From contig NZ_JABXYK010000007.1 in assembly GCF_013378445.1 (NCBI RefSeq), positions 186,001 to 250,000 on the forward strand: a stretch of DNA of 64,000 nucleotides, written 5' to 3'. The notes beneath the pieces were generated by a model, which saw nothing but the letters and a program-made list of their open reading frames with translations, was not told the DNA's origin and did no database searches. A program made the position numbers and the translations under genes. Of this stretch, positions 9,774 to 18,447 are shown in pieces; position 1 is the first letter of the stretch, and each line of letters begins with the position of its first letter. Source of the stretch: Mycoplana rhizolycopersici (lineage in GTDB: Bacteria > Pseudomonadota > Alphaproteobacteria > Rhizobiales > Rhizobiaceae).

Positions 9774-10259
9774 ATGGCATTTGACGCAACTTTCTACGCC
9801 TTCGTCGGCCTCGTCCTGTTCCTGGCCCTGATCGCCTATCTCAAGGTGCCGGGCATGATGGGCAAGGCCCTCGACCAGCGCGCCGACAAGATCACCAACG
9901 ACCTCGCGGAAGCCAAGCGCCTTCGCGAGGAGGCTCAGAGCCTTCTTGCCGAATACCAGCGCAAGCGCAAGGAAGCCGAAGCCGAAGCTGCATCGATCGT
10001 CGCGGTCGCCCAGCGTGAAGCCGAGGCGCTGACGGCCGAAGCCAAGCAGAAGACCGAAGAATACGTTTCGCGCCGCACGGCCCTGTCGGAACAGAAGATC
10101 AAGCAGGCCGAAGTCGACGCCATCAACGCCGTCCGCGCTGCCGCCGTCGATCTCGCCATCGGTGCCGCCGAGACTGTGATCGCCGCGAAGACAGACGCCG
10201 CGGCCGGCAAGAAGCTGTTCGACGACGCGCTCACGGAAGTGAAGGCACGCCTGAACTGA
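9774..10259 (+). CDS. atpF: F0F1 ATP synthase subunit b
   Basis: The 161-residue second b-type stalk subunit: one N-terminal membrane helix (ATFYAFVGLVLFLALIAYL) followed by a long Ala/Glu/Lys/Arg-rich helix that extends to the F1 head. The ATG at 9774 follows AAGGAGCGGACC. It is the last gene of the operon, and a strong terminator follows 35 bases later. The F1 genes are not here, as expected for alphaproteobacteria, where the F0 and F1 operons are separate. Confidence 0.95.
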   Translation: MAFDATFYAFVGLVLFLALIAYLKVPGMMGKALDQRADKITNDLAEAKRLREEAQSLLAEYQRKRKEAEAEAASIVAVAQREAEALTAEAKQKTEEYVSRRTALSEQKIKQAEVDAINAVRAAAVDLAIGAAETVIAAKTDAAAGKKLFDDALTEVKARLN

Positions 10260-10293
10260 TTGCCGCACTGGCGACATATCAAAATAGATTGAG

Positions 10294-10319
10294 AAAGGCC
10301 GGAGCGATCCGGCCTTTTT
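10294..10319 (+). terminator. Rho-independent terminator of the atp F0 operon
   Basis: A perfect 10-base stem (10294-10303 with 10308-10317) closes a GCGA tetraloop and is followed by Ts. It lies 35 bases after the atpF stop. Confidence 0.9.
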
Positions 10320-10625
10320 CGTATGCGCCGTTCGCAGGCGTCATTGGGCGGCGGCGGTTATGTTCGAGATTTGTCCGCGTCTCGCCACTTCGGCGGTTGC
10401 GGGTGCAAGGTATGCGGGGATCGAGGCATGCGATGCGCGAGGGCCGATCGCAATCTTCAAGTACCGCTTGAAGCTTCGGGCTCCCGATACGCACACTGTT
10501 GTCGCAAAGCGGCCGTGGGCTTCTGTGCGGCATCTTTTATGTGAAGGCCGATCTTTGGCGCTTCTCCAGACAAAGCGCCGTCGCCTGAGCGCCGGATAAC
10601 TGGGAATGACGTTCCGAAAGCACGT
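10320..10625. other. Gene-free stretch between the atp terminator and the repeat
   Basis: About 300 bases with no credible gene. Short open frames on both strands have no recognisable protein features or ribosome sites. Confidence 0.5.
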
Positions 10626-10749
10626 CGCGCAAAAGTGTTCAGCGGTTTTGCGTTTGGGACATGCGTAAGAAGCGCGGAAGCGATTCTGCAAGATCGCGAT
10701 ATGCTTTAGAGCAATCCGGGTGAGCTGGATTCCACCGGCATTGCTCTAG
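10626..10749. repeat. Rhizobial-type palindromic intergenic repeat
   Basis: The left part holds CGCAAAA (10628-10634) facing TTTTGCG (10646-10652). The right part holds a longer imperfect palindrome, with arms 10707-10722 and 10733-10748 (TAGAGCAATCCGGGTG against CACCGGCATTGCTCTA). This wording (CGCAAAAGTGTTCAGCGGTTTTGCG, then TTTAGAGCAATCC) resembles repeats I remember from many rhizobial intergenic regions. It lies just downstream of rnhB. No copy with the full wording is seen elsewhere in the window. Confidence 0.6.
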
Positions 10750-10762
10750 ATCGTCACGCGTC

Positions 10763-11422
10763 TCAATCGAGCGTCTCCGGCCGGAATGGCCGGAAGGACA
10801 GGCGATGGAGGGCACAGGGGCCGAGGCTGCCGATGGCTTCGCGGTGGCGCTCGGTGCCATAGCCGGCATGCGTACCGAAGCCGTAGCCGGGATAGGTGTT
10901 GTCGGCGCAGGCCATCATCCGATCGCGAACCACCTTGGCGACGATCGATGCGGCGGCGATCGTCAGCACGCGTGCGTCGCCCTTGACGACGGCGCGCCCT
11001 TCGCATCGCAGTCCCGGCGGCACATCGAGGCCATCGGTCAGGACCAGCAGCGGGCGCGCGGGCAGGCCGAAGACGGCGCGGCGCATCGCATCAAGGCTTG
11101 CGTTGCGGATGTCCGTCCGGTCGATCCGGCGTGCGCCGCTGGAGGCGACCGACACCATGGCCGTCGCCAGTATCTGCGAAAACAACGCTTCTCGCCTGGC
11201 GGCCGTCAGTTGCTTGGAATCGTGCAGGCCATCGGGAATGCGCTCTGGGTCGAGGATTACGGCCGCAGCCACAACCGGCCCGGCCAGCGGACCGCGGCCG
11301 GCCTCGTCGGCGCCGGCTACCGGCCATTGCCCGGCTCTGCGGGCAGCCGATTCCATCGAGAAGTCGGGTCCGACCGGAAGGTCGAAGAGGAGGGGGGAAT
11401 CGGCGGTCGCGCGGCGTGGCAT
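10763..11422 (-). CDS. rnhB: Ribonuclease HII
   Basis: This 219-residue enzyme cleaves the RNA strand of RNA-DNA hybrids and removes single ribonucleotides from DNA. It shows the RNase HII signature [19 protein letters not shown] with the first catalytic Asp and Glu, then LHDSKQL, and a later LVLTDGL segment with the third acidic residue. The start is taken at 11422 ([16 protein letters not shown]), which matches the usual length. Upstream in-frame codons would add a Gly/Arg-rich stretch unlike the family. It is read away from the radical SAM gene, which lies upstream on the same strand. Confidence 0.93.
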   Translation of the reverse strand: MPRRATADSPLLFDLPVGPDFSMESAARRAGQWPVAGADEAGRGPLAGPVVAAAVILDPERIPDGLHDSKQLTAARREALFSQILATAMVSVASSGARRIDRTDIRNASLDAMRRAVFGLPARPLLVLTDGLDVPPGLRCEGRAVVKGDARVLTIAAASIVAKVVRDRMMACADNTYPGYGFGTHAGYGTERHREAIGSLGPCALHRLSFRPFRPETLD

Positions 11423-11733
11423 GCGGCGACCCTCGCACGACCGGCCGATTCCCTGCAAGTCCCCGGTGCGGCAATGACCGGGGAACATCGACATTGCGCG
11501 GGGGACAGGCAATGTCGAAACCTTGCGGCGTCTTCCGTCCGCTAACGGAGACGACATATCTTTGTTCTCGCCCGCCACCCTTCACCCCGAACGGAGGCGA
11601 AAGCAGAGCGGTCAAGCGACGGAAGCCAACCGAGCAAGAAGCGCCGTCGTGGTACTATCGCACTGGCTCGGCAGCCTCGCCCCTGCCGGCATCGAACAAC
11701 CGCCGCCATCGAACAACCGGCGGCAGGCGACAG
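11423..11733. other. Intergenic region with a 17-base tandem duplication
   Basis: This 311-base stretch between rnhB and the radical SAM gene holds no credible gene. A 17-base unit occurs twice in tandem (11690-11706 and 11707-11723) with two differences. The paired CCGCCG/CGGCGG parts could form a hairpin just after the radical SAM stop codon. Confidence 0.5.
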
Positions 11734-12891
11734 CTACAGCAGCGAGAGCTGCACGCCGCTGCCCGAGGGCGGTACGAACAGGTCGGTGGAAAGGCTCCGC
11801 CGCGTGCGGTTCAGCTTGAGCCGTTTCGTCGCCAGTTCGAACCGCCGGGCAATCTGCCAGGCATAGGGACCGGCGCCCTTCATCCGCTTGCCGAATTCGG
11901 CGTCGTAGTCCTTGCCGCCGCGCATGGAGCGCACGAGCGACATTACGTGGCGATACCGGTCCGGATACTCGCGCAGCAGCCAGTCGCGAAACAGCGGGCT
12001 GACTTCCAGCGGCAGGCGCAGCAGCACATAGCTTGCCTCCTGCGCGCCTGCGGCCTTGCCCGAATCGAGGATCCGTTCGACCTCGTGGTCGTTCAGACCG
12101 GGGATGATCGGTGCGACCATGACGCTGACGGGAACGCCGGCCTCCGAAAGCGCCCGCATCGCCTCCAGCCGTCGCGCAGGGGTGGCCGCGCGCGGTTCCA
12201 TGCTGCGCGCCAGCTTGCGGTCGAGCGTGGTCACCGACAGGCCCACCCAGGCAAGCCCCTTGGCCGCCATGCGCGAGAGGATGTCGATATCCCGCATGAT
12301 CAGCGCCGACTTGGTGACGATCGACACCGGATGGTTGGCCCCTTCCAGCACCTCCAGGATCTGCCGCATGACGCGCCATTCCTTTTCGATCGGCTGGTAG
12401 GGGTCGGTATTCGTCCCGATCGCGATGACCCGCGGACGGTAGCCCGGCTTCGACAATTCGCGCTCCAGCAGCCGCGGGGCATCGGGCTTGGCAAAGAGCC
12501 GCGCCTCGAAATCGAGGCCAGCCGACAGCCCCATGAAGGCGTGGGTCGGACGGGCGAAGCAGTAGATGCAGCCGTGCTCGCAGCCGCGGTACGGATTGAC
12601 CGAGCGGTCGAAGGGAATATCGGGCGATTCGTTGCGGGTTATGATGCTGCGCGGCTTCTCCACCTGGACTTCGGTCTTGAACGGCGGCAGGTCCTCCAGC
12701 GTCTCCCAGCCGTCGTCGAAGTTTTCGCGCACCTGCTGTTCGAAGCGGCCGGACATATTGATGCCCGCGCCGCGGCCACGCCGACGGTCGATATCGATCC
12801 GCAGGCCGCCCTGCACCATCAGCGCTTCGGCAATGTCGACCGCGTTGCCGGGCGCAAGCGCGCCCTGCTTCAGACTGGACAGCTCTGTCAT
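11734..12891 (-). CDS. PA0069-family radical SAM protein (SplB-like)
   Basis: The 385-residue protein has the radical SAM cluster motif CEHGCIYC (CxxxCxxC) preceded by NPYRG, and later radical SAM barrel segments (AIGTNTDPYQPIEKEW, SVTTLDRKLARSMEPRA). This combination is typical of the PA0069/Rv2578c group related to spore photoproduct lyase. The substrate of that group is not established as far as I know. The ATG at 12891 gives the start MTELSSLKQ; frames upstream are open but have no family-like sequence. It diverges from the glycosyltransferase-like gene at 13082. Confidence 0.9.
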   Translation of the reverse strand: MTELSSLKQGALAPGNAVDIAEALMVQGGLRIDIDRRRGRGAGINMSGRFEQQVRENFDDGWETLEDLPPFKTEVQVEKPRSIITRNESPDIPFDRSVNPYRGCEHGCIYCFARPTHAFMGLSAGLDFEARLFAKPDAPRLLERELSKPGYRPRVIAIGTNTDPYQPIEKEWRVMRQILEVLEGANHPVSIVTKSALIMRDIDILSRMAAKGLAWVGLSVTTLDRKLARSMEPRAATPARRLEAMRALSEAGVPVSVMVAPIIPGLNDHEVERILDSGKAAGAQEASYVLLRLPLEVSPLFRDWLLREYPDRYRHVMSLVRSMRGGKDYDAEFGKRMKGAGPYAWQIARRFELATKRLKLNRTRRSLSTDLFVPPSGSGVQLSLL

Positions 12892-13081
12892 CGGGTTTCT
12901 CCGTCGGGGACTTTGGCTGTCCCTTCCAATGATTTTATTCCTAGCAGCGGAATGAGAACATTGCAAGAACAAAACCACATTTCCATCGCCACGGAGAGAG
13001 GGCGCCGAATTGCTCGCTTCGGCTGCAACCTTTGCGTTATCGGCAGTGGCGCCGCAGTGCACAATGCGATATTGGTCAACC

Positions 13082-13606
13082 ATGCTGACCGTGATCATCG
13101 AATGCCGGGACAACGAGCCCGAACTGGCCCAGACGCTCGCCGCGCTGGTGGCAGGCGCAGTCGAGGGCATCGTGCGCGACGTGGTCGTGCTGGATCACGG
13201 TTCCCGCGATGGCTCACACGAAATCGCCGATGCGGCCGGTTGCCGTTTCCTGACCGAGTGGGACATGAACGAGATCGTCCGCACTGCCCGCGGCGACTGG
13301 CTGCTGCTGCTGGAACCCGGCGCGCGCCCGCTCAACGGCTGGGTAGATGCGGTTGTCGAGCATGTCGCTATCAGCAAGGGGCCGGCCCGTTTCGCCGGTT
13401 CGCGCAGCCACAGGCGGCCGTTGCTGAAGCGGCTGGTGTCCAGGCGGCCGGCGCTGGAGCAGGGCCTGCTCGTCTCCAAGCGGCAGGCAAGCACGATTGC
13501 CCGCAAGGGGATACGCCTCGACCAGATGGCCGCAGGCGTTCGCGCCAGAAGGCTGGTTGCGGAGATCGTGCCGGCCTGGGCGATCCGGGCCATGCGGGAA
13601 CTCTGA
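13082..13606 (+). CDS. Short glycosyltransferase family 2-like protein
   Basis: The 174-residue protein begins like a GT-A glycosyltransferase (MLTVIIECRDNEPELAQTL, then VVLDHGSRDGSHEIA, resembling the sugar-nucleotide-binding start of GT2 enzymes). Where GT2 enzymes usually carry a DxD metal motif, it has LLLLEPGARPLNGW, with no DxD. It is much shorter than a full GT2 enzyme. It may therefore be a reduced or non-catalytic relative. It converges with moaB, whose stop is 27 bases away, and diverges from the radical SAM gene. Donor and acceptor are unknown. Confidence 0.7.
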   Translation: MLTVIIECRDNEPELAQTLAALVAGAVEGIVRDVVVLDHGSRDGSHEIADAAGCRFLTEWDMNEIVRTARGDWLLLLEPGARPLNGWVDAVVEHVAISKGPARFAGSRSHRRPLLKRLVSRRPALEQGLLVSKRQASTIARKGIRLDQMAAGVRARRLVAEIVPAWAIRAMREL

Positions 13607-13633
13607 CGACACACCCGCCGCGCTGGCGAAGGC

Positions 13634-14173
13634 CTATTTGCGTTTCAGGTGCTCGTCGAGCCGCGGCATGATCTCGACGAAATTGCAGGGCATGTGCCGA
13701 TAGTCGAGCTGGGCTGCGAGAATGCCGTCCCAGGCGTCGCGGCAGGCGCCGGGCGAGCCGGGCAGCACGAAGATGAAGGTGGCGTTGGCCACGCCGCCCG
13801 TTGCGCGCGACTGGATGGTCGAAGTGCCGATCTTGTCGTAGGAAATGCGGTGGAACACTTCCGAAAAGCCGTCCATGCGCTTTTCGAACAGCGGCTCCAG
13901 CGCCTCCGGGGTGACGTCGCGCCCCGTGAAGCCGGTGCCGCCGGTGGTGATGACCACGTCGATGCCCTTGTCCTTCGTCCAGCTTTCGACCTGGCTGCGG
14001 ATCGCGTCCCTGTCGTCCGGCACGATCGCCCGCGCACCCAGCCTGTGACCGGCCTTCTCCAGCCGCTCCACCAGCGTGTCGCCGGAGCGGTCGTCGGCGG
14101 GCGTGCGCGTATCGGATACGGTGAGCACGGCGATCGAAAGGGGAATGAACGGGCGTTTGTCGTCAAGCCGCAT
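13634..14173 (-). CDS. moaB: Molybdenum cofactor biosynthesis protein B
   Basis: The 179-residue protein belongs to the MoaB/MogA fold, which adenylylates molybdopterin on the way to Mo cofactor. The signature is VITTGGTGFTGRDVTPEAL, and a second conserved part is FVLPGSPGACRDAWDGIL. It starts at 14173 inside the end of ispE, overlapping by 11 bases, so the two are probably translated from one mRNA. MoaB and MogA are hard to separate by motif alone; the length and the SDTRTPADDRSGDTL start favour MoaB. Confidence 0.92.
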   Translation of the reverse strand: MRLDDKRPFIPLSIAVLTVSDTRTPADDRSGDTLVERLEKAGHRLGARAIVPDDRDAIRSQVESWTKDKGIDVVITTGGTGFTGRDVTPEALEPLFEKRMDGFSEVFHRISYDKIGTSTIQSRATGGVANATFIFVLPGSPGACRDAWDGILAAQLDYRHMPCNFVEIMPRLDEHLKRK

Positions 14174-15098
14174 CGTTGAGTTTCTCCGTGCCGAGGCTTG
14201 TGGTCGCTACCACGAACCAGTCCGGCTGCATCTTCGCCAGCGTGCCTGCGGCATGCTGTGCCGCGGCCATCGTATCGTAGATGCCGAAGCAGGTGGCCCC
14301 CGAGCCCGACATCCGGACCAGTCTCGCGCCGCTCCCGGCAAGCACCTCTTTCACCGAGGCGATCGCCGGGGCAAGCCCGATTGCCGGCGCTTCGAGATCA
14401 TTGCGCATGCCCTGCATGGCCGCAAGCCAGCACGGTCTCCCCGTGCCTGCCTTGGGCACCTTCAGCTTCGGATTGTTCTTCTGCGCAAGCAGCCGGAAGG
14501 TCTCCGGTGTCGAAACGCCGATGAGCGGGTTGACAAGCACCATCGGGAAGGCGGGAAGATCGGTGCGCAGTTCGATCGCCTCGCCGATCCCGCGCGCGAT
14601 CAGTGGGCGTGCGGCAAGGCACATCGGCACGTCCGCGCCGAGGCCGAGCGCCAGAACCTCCAGTTCGCGACCGGCCAGTTCGTGATCGGAGTGCGCCCCG
14701 CCCCAGAGATTGAGAAGCGCGCGCAATGCTGCCGCTGCGTCCGCCGAGCCGCCGCCGATACCGGAAGCGATCGGCAGGTTCTTTTCCAGGTGCAGATGCA
14801 CCGGCGGGGCGGCTGCTCCTCTTTGCCGAAGCGCATCGCGCAGCCTGTCGCGTGCCTTGATGACCAGATTGTCTTTGCAGTCATCCTTAAGCGCAGCCGC
14901 GAACCGGCCTGACAGGGTGAAGTGGTCCGCCTGTGCCGGCGATACCGCTATCCGGTCGCCGAACGCGGTGAACGTCACCAGCATGTCGAGCAGATGATAA
15001 CCGTCCTCGCGCTGGCCGGTCACGTGCAAAGCCAGATTGATCTTGGCCGGCGCCGGCTCCGTCAGGGCGAAGCCGGCAATGCCTTCCCGTTCGCACAT
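14163..15098 (-). CDS. ispE: 4-diphosphocytidyl-2-C-methyl-D-erythritol kinase
   Basis: A GHMP kinase of the non-mevalonate isoprenoid pathway; it phosphorylates CDP-methylerythritol using ATP. The 311-residue protein shows the substrate-binding start PAKINLALHVTGQREDGYH, the Gly-rich ATP loop LPIASGIGGGSADAAAAL, and VRMSGSGATCFGIY near the C-terminus. Dxs, from the same pathway, is also in this window at 56.9-58.8 kb. It overlaps moaB at its 3' end and lies seven bases after the TPR-protein stop codon, so the three genes may form an operon. Confidence 0.95.
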   Translation of the reverse strand: MCEREGIAGFALTEPAPAKINLALHVTGQREDGYHLLDMLVTFTAFGDRIAVSPAQADHFTLSGRFAAALKDDCKDNLVIKARDRLRDALRQRGAAAPPVHLHLEKNLPIASGIGGGSADAAAALRALLNLWGGAHSDHELAGRELEVLALGLGADVPMCLAARPLIARGIGEAIELRTDLPAFPMVLVNPLIGVSTPETFRLLAQKNNPKLKVPKAGTGRPCWLAAMQGMRNDLEAPAIGLAPAIASVKEVLAGSGARLVRMSGSGATCFGIYDTMAAAQHAAGTLAKMQPDWFVVATTSLGTEKLNDAA

Positions 15099-15105
15099 GG
15101 ACGGA

Positions 15106-16950
15106 TCAGGACTTCTTTTCCGGCTCGGTCACGTCGAGGGAAGGGGTCTTCACAGGCTCCTTGCCTTCGATGGCCTGTGCGGCAGCCGGCTGCGCCGGCT
15201 TCTCGTCGGCCAGCCCGTTTTCGATCTTCGCCTTGATCTTCGGGATCTCCGCCTCTTCCGGCTTCAGGCCCAGTGCGCGGTTCCACTGGAACGTCGCTTC
15301 GAGCTTGCGGCCGACGCGCCAGTAGGCGTCGCCCAGGTGATCGTTGATCGTCGGATCGCCGGCGCGAAGTTCCGCTGCGCGTTCCAGCTCCGTCACCGCG
15401 TCTTCGTACTGGCCGAGGCGGTAGTAGGCCCATCCGAGCGAATCGACGATATAGCCGTCGTCAGGCTTGATGCTGACGGCCTTGCGGATCATCTCCAGGC
15501 CTTCGTCGAGGTTGATGTTCATATCGACCCAGGAATAGCCGAGATAGTTCAGAACCTGCGGCTGGTCGGGATTGAGGTCGAGCGCCTTGCGGAAATTCGG
15601 CTCAGCTTGTTCCCACTTCTTTTGGCGCTCATAGGCGATGCCGCGCTGGAAATAGATCGTCCACTGCGACTTGTTGGGCACGTTGCCCATCTGGTCGACG
15701 GCGCGGTCGTAGACCTCGCCCATTTCCTTGTATTCCTTGGCATCCGAAAGCACGCTGCCATAGGCGAGATAGCTGCGCATGTCCTTCGGGTCGGCCTCGA
15801 TCAGCTCCTTGAGGTGCTTCTTGGCCTCGTCCACCTTGCCGAGATCGGCCAGTTGAAGACCGAGTTGCAGTTCGGAGAGGCGGCGCATCGGCGAATTCTC
15901 GGGCACCTGGCGGTAGAACTCGATCGCGAGATCGGGCTTCTTCTGGCTTTCGGCAAGGCCGCCGAGCAGCACCAGCGTGTCGGCGCTTTCCGGGTCGAGC
16001 GCGCGCGAAACCTGCAGGTAGAGGGATACGATGTCTTCCGCGCCCTCGCGGTTGAGCGCGCCGCCGATCGAGAAGAGGACGGAGGCAGCACCTTGCGCTG
16101 CGGTACGCACCTGCTGCTCCTGCTTGTCGCCGCGTTCGATGCTTTCGCGCAGCGCCTTCAGCGGCGCATAGCTGGAAACGAGGTTTTCGCCGACGGAGAT
16201 GGCGTCCAGCGCCTTCTGCTTGTTGCCTTCGCGTGCCTCGAGCCTCGCCAGCGCCATGACGGCGCGCATGAAGGTGTCCGGTGCGGCTGCGCCGCCGTTG
16301 CGGTCGAGAATGGCGTCGTTGAGCCGTTTGCGGGCGGTGTCGCGGTCGCCTGCTGCCGCGGCGATCGCACCGGCATTGTAGTTCTTAAAAATCGCAAACC
16401 AGTCCGGCCCTTCCATGTCCGAAATGGTCGCGAGCGCCTGTTTCGTCTTGCCGTCACCGAACTTCGCCCAGGCAACCAGCAGCCCGTTCATCATGCGGTC
16501 GAGGTCGTTCGGGCCGGAGTAGACGAGGATCTTCTCGGCGGTGCGGTACTCGCGCTTGCGGATCGCATCCATGCCGCGCACGACAGTTGTGATGCGCTCG
16601 ACGGCCGGATCGTCCTTCAACGCCTGGGCAAGCTTCACGCCTTCTTCGAAATCGCCGTTCAGAAGCAGCGTGATCATCAGCCGCTCTTTGACCTCGGTGT
16701 TCGTCGGGTCGTACTGCAGCGTGATGCGATAGAGCGCGATCGCGGTCTCGTAGTCCTTGTCGACGTCGGCGGTGCGGGCGGCAAGGAAGGCACCGGAGAA
16801 GCTGTTGACGCTCTGCGGGTCGAACTTGACGGTCTCCTCGGCTGCGGCGGCCGGCGCATCTTCAGCCTTGGCGGCCGGAAGCCCTGCAAGGGCGATGCCG
16901 GCCACGACGGCAGCGCTCGAAAGGAGCCGGGTGATCAGGGAGTGCCGCAT
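15106..16950 (-). CDS. Exported tetratricopeptide-repeat protein
   Basis: The 614-residue protein starts with a signal peptide (MRHSLITRLLSSAAVVAGIALAGLPAAKA) and then consists largely of TPR units; clear ones include YLAYGSVLSDAKEYKEMGEV, RGIAYERQKKWEQAEPNFRK and DSLGWAYYRLGQYEDAVTEL. It ends in a Pro/Ala/Glu-rich tail. It is probably a periplasmic scaffold for protein interactions. No lipobox cysteine is evident at the cleavage region. It is upstream of and close to ispE. The specific partner is not known; similar rhizobial genes are annotated simply as TPR proteins. Confidence 0.88.
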   Translation of the reverse strand: MRHSLITRLLSSAAVVAGIALAGLPAAKAEDAPAAAAEETVKFDPQSVNSFSGAFLAARTADVDKDYETAIALYRITLQYDPTNTEVKERLMITLLLNGDFEEGVKLAQALKDDPAVERITTVVRGMDAIRKREYRTAEKILVYSGPNDLDRMMNGLLVAWAKFGDGKTKQALATISDMEGPDWFAIFKNYNAGAIAAAAGDRDTARKRLNDAILDRNGGAAAPDTFMRAVMALARLEAREGNKQKALDAISVGENLVSSYAPLKALRESIERGDKQEQQVRTAAQGAASVLFSIGGALNREGAEDIVSLYLQVSRALDPESADTLVLLGGLAESQKKPDLAIEFYRQVPENSPMRRLSELQLGLQLADLGKVDEAKKHLKELIEADPKDMRSYLAYGSVLSDAKEYKEMGEVYDRAVDQMGNVPNKSQWTIYFQRGIAYERQKKWEQAEPNFRKALDLNPDQPQVLNYLGYSWVDMNINLDEGLEMIRKAVSIKPDDGYIVDSLGWAYYRLGQYEDAVTELERAAELRAGDPTINDHLGDAYWRVGRKLEATFQWNRALGLKPEEAEIPKIKAKIENGLADEKPAQPAAAQAIEGKEPVKTPSLDVTEPEKKS

Positions 16951-17104
16951 CAAGATGCCTTTCGCTAATGTGACAGGCAGGCACGGGCGCCTGCGGTACG
17001 TCACGATCTGTCCAGTTAAACTTGGACTCATGGCCGCAGAGAATGGCTTTTTTGGCGCGGTGCGGCAAGAAATTCCTCCGCAGCCGCCAGGCAAGAATTC
17101 GCGA

Positions 17105-18121
17105 TCAGCTGACGCGCGCGATGCAGAAGTCGATGACTTCCAGGAGTGCCGATTTCCATGCACTGGGCGGCAGCGGTGCCAACGCGTCGCGCGCGATCGT
17201 GCCGTAGTGCTGCGCACGCGCGATCGTGTCGGACAGCCCGCCGTAGCGGGTGATCAGGCCGAGCGCGTGCTCGAGGTTGGTATCGTCGCTTTCCCCGCCC
17301 TCGATCGCCTTGCGCCAGAAGGCACGGTCTTCGGCCGTGCCGCGCCGCCAGGCGAGAATGACGGGAAGGGTGATCTTGCCCTCGCGGAAGTCGTCGCCGA
17401 CGTTCTTTCCGAGATCCGCAGCCTTGCCGCCGTAGTCCAGCGCGTCGTCCACGAGCTGGAACGCCAGGCCGAGGTTCATGCCATACGACTTCAGCGCATT
17501 GCGCTCCGCCCGGCTGGTATTGGCGACGATCGGGCCGACTTCGGCCGCAGCGGCAAAAAGGGCCGCCGTCTTGGCGCGGATGACCGCGAGATAGTCGTCT
17601 TCCGTCGTCTCCATGTTCTTGGCGACGGAGAGCTGCAGCACCTCGCCCTCGGCGATCACGGTGGCTGCGGAAGAAAGTACGTCGAGCGCCTCCAGCGAGC
17701 CGACCTCGACCATCATCTTGAAGGCCTGGCCGAGCAGGAAGTCGCCGACCAGGACGCTCGCCTGGTTGCCCCAGATCATCCGTGCCGTCGATTTGCCGCG
17801 GCGAAGGTCGCTCTCGTCGACGACGTCGTCGTGCAAAAGCGTCGCCGTGTGCATGAACTCGACGCTGGTGGCGAGCTTGATATGGTGGTCGCCCCCGTAG
17901 CCGAACATGGAGGCCGAGGCGAGCGTCAGCATCGGCCGCAGGCGCTTGCCGCCCGAGGAGATCAGGTGGTTGGCCACTTCCGGGATCATCTGGACGTCGG
18001 AGCCGGCCTTCGACAGGATCAGCTGGTTGACGCGCTCCATGTCCGCCTTTGTCAGATCGACAAGCGGCTTCACCGACGCCAGTTTGTTTTTGCCCTCGTC
18101 AAGCGATATCACGACGCCCAA
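17105..18121 (-). CDS. Polyprenyl (octaprenyl-type) diphosphate synthase
   Basis: The 338-residue trans-prenyltransferase makes the long isoprenoid tail used for ubiquinone. Both Asp-rich motifs are present: DDVVD (about residues 98-102) and DDALD, together with GGKRLRPML. TTG at 18121 is the likely start because GGAG lies nine bases upstream (18130-18133) and it gives MGVVISLDEG; a GTG at 18112 is an alternative. UbiA, which attaches such a tail, is at 33.6 kb. Chain length cannot be read from sequence here; a decaprenyl product would fit the Q10 typical of rhizobia. Confidence 0.9.
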   Translation of the reverse strand: MGVVISLDEGKNKLASVKPLVDLTKADMERVNQLILSKAGSDVQMIPEVANHLISSGGKRLRPMLTLASASMFGYGGDHHIKLATSVEFMHTATLLHDDVVDESDLRRGKSTARMIWGNQASVLVGDFLLGQAFKMMVEVGSLEALDVLSSAATVIAEGEVLQLSVAKNMETTEDDYLAVIRAKTAALFAAAAEVGPIVANTSRAERNALKSYGMNLGLAFQLVDDALDYGGKAADLGKNVGDDFREGKITLPVILAWRRGTAEDRAFWRKAIEGGESDDTNLEHALGLITRYGGLSDTIARAQHYGTIARDALAPLPPSAWKSALLEVIDFCIARVS

Positions 18122-18225
18122 GTGTGCGGACTCCTGTTCTTTTCCGTGGCGGGACAATAGAAAGGGGTGCCTGCCGGAGCAAGAGGCGAATTGTCCCGCA
18201 GGCCGAAAATTAGACGGGAAAACCA

Positions 18226-18447
18226 ATGATCGAACTGATCCGGACGAACGACGTAGTCCTGCTCTCCTTTGCCGAGAGCCTGATGAAGGATGCCGGCATC
18301 CACTGCCTCGTCGCTGACCAGGGCATGAGCATCCTCGAAGGCTCGCTCGGCATGCTGCCGCGCCGGTTGCTGGTGGAAGAGGAGCGCGCCGACGAGGCAA
18401 GGCGCATCCTGACCGACGCGGGACTGGGCGCGGAGTTGCGCGCGTGA
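18226..18447 (+). CDS. DUF2007 domain-containing small protein
   Basis: The 73-residue protein matches the DUF2007 family, described as putative signal-transducing proteins: ELIRTNDVVLLSFAESLMK..., a central DQGMS, and LLVEEERADEARRILTDAGL. It overlaps the methyltransferase downstream by four bases (GTGA), so translation is coupled. It is divergent from the polyprenyl synthase gene. Function is unknown; the fold is ferredoxin-like in related families. Confidence 0.85.
   Translation: MIELIRTNDVVLLSFAESLMKDAGIHCLVADQGMSILEGSLGMLPRRLLVEEERADEARRILTDAGLGAELRA

Noticed and set aside
10341..10691. A possible small minus-strand gene downstream of rnhB
   Set aside because: No ribosome site, no domain, and it runs into the palindromic repeat at 10626.
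11098..13671. A long open frame on the plus strand across rnhB and the radical SAM gene
   Set aside because: It overlaps genes with clear family motifs on the other strand and encodes compositionally biased text without a domain.
15037..16968. A long plus-strand open frame opposite the TPR protein
   Set aside because: The TPR protein has a signal peptide and clear repeats; the opposite frame is a mirror of its codon bias.
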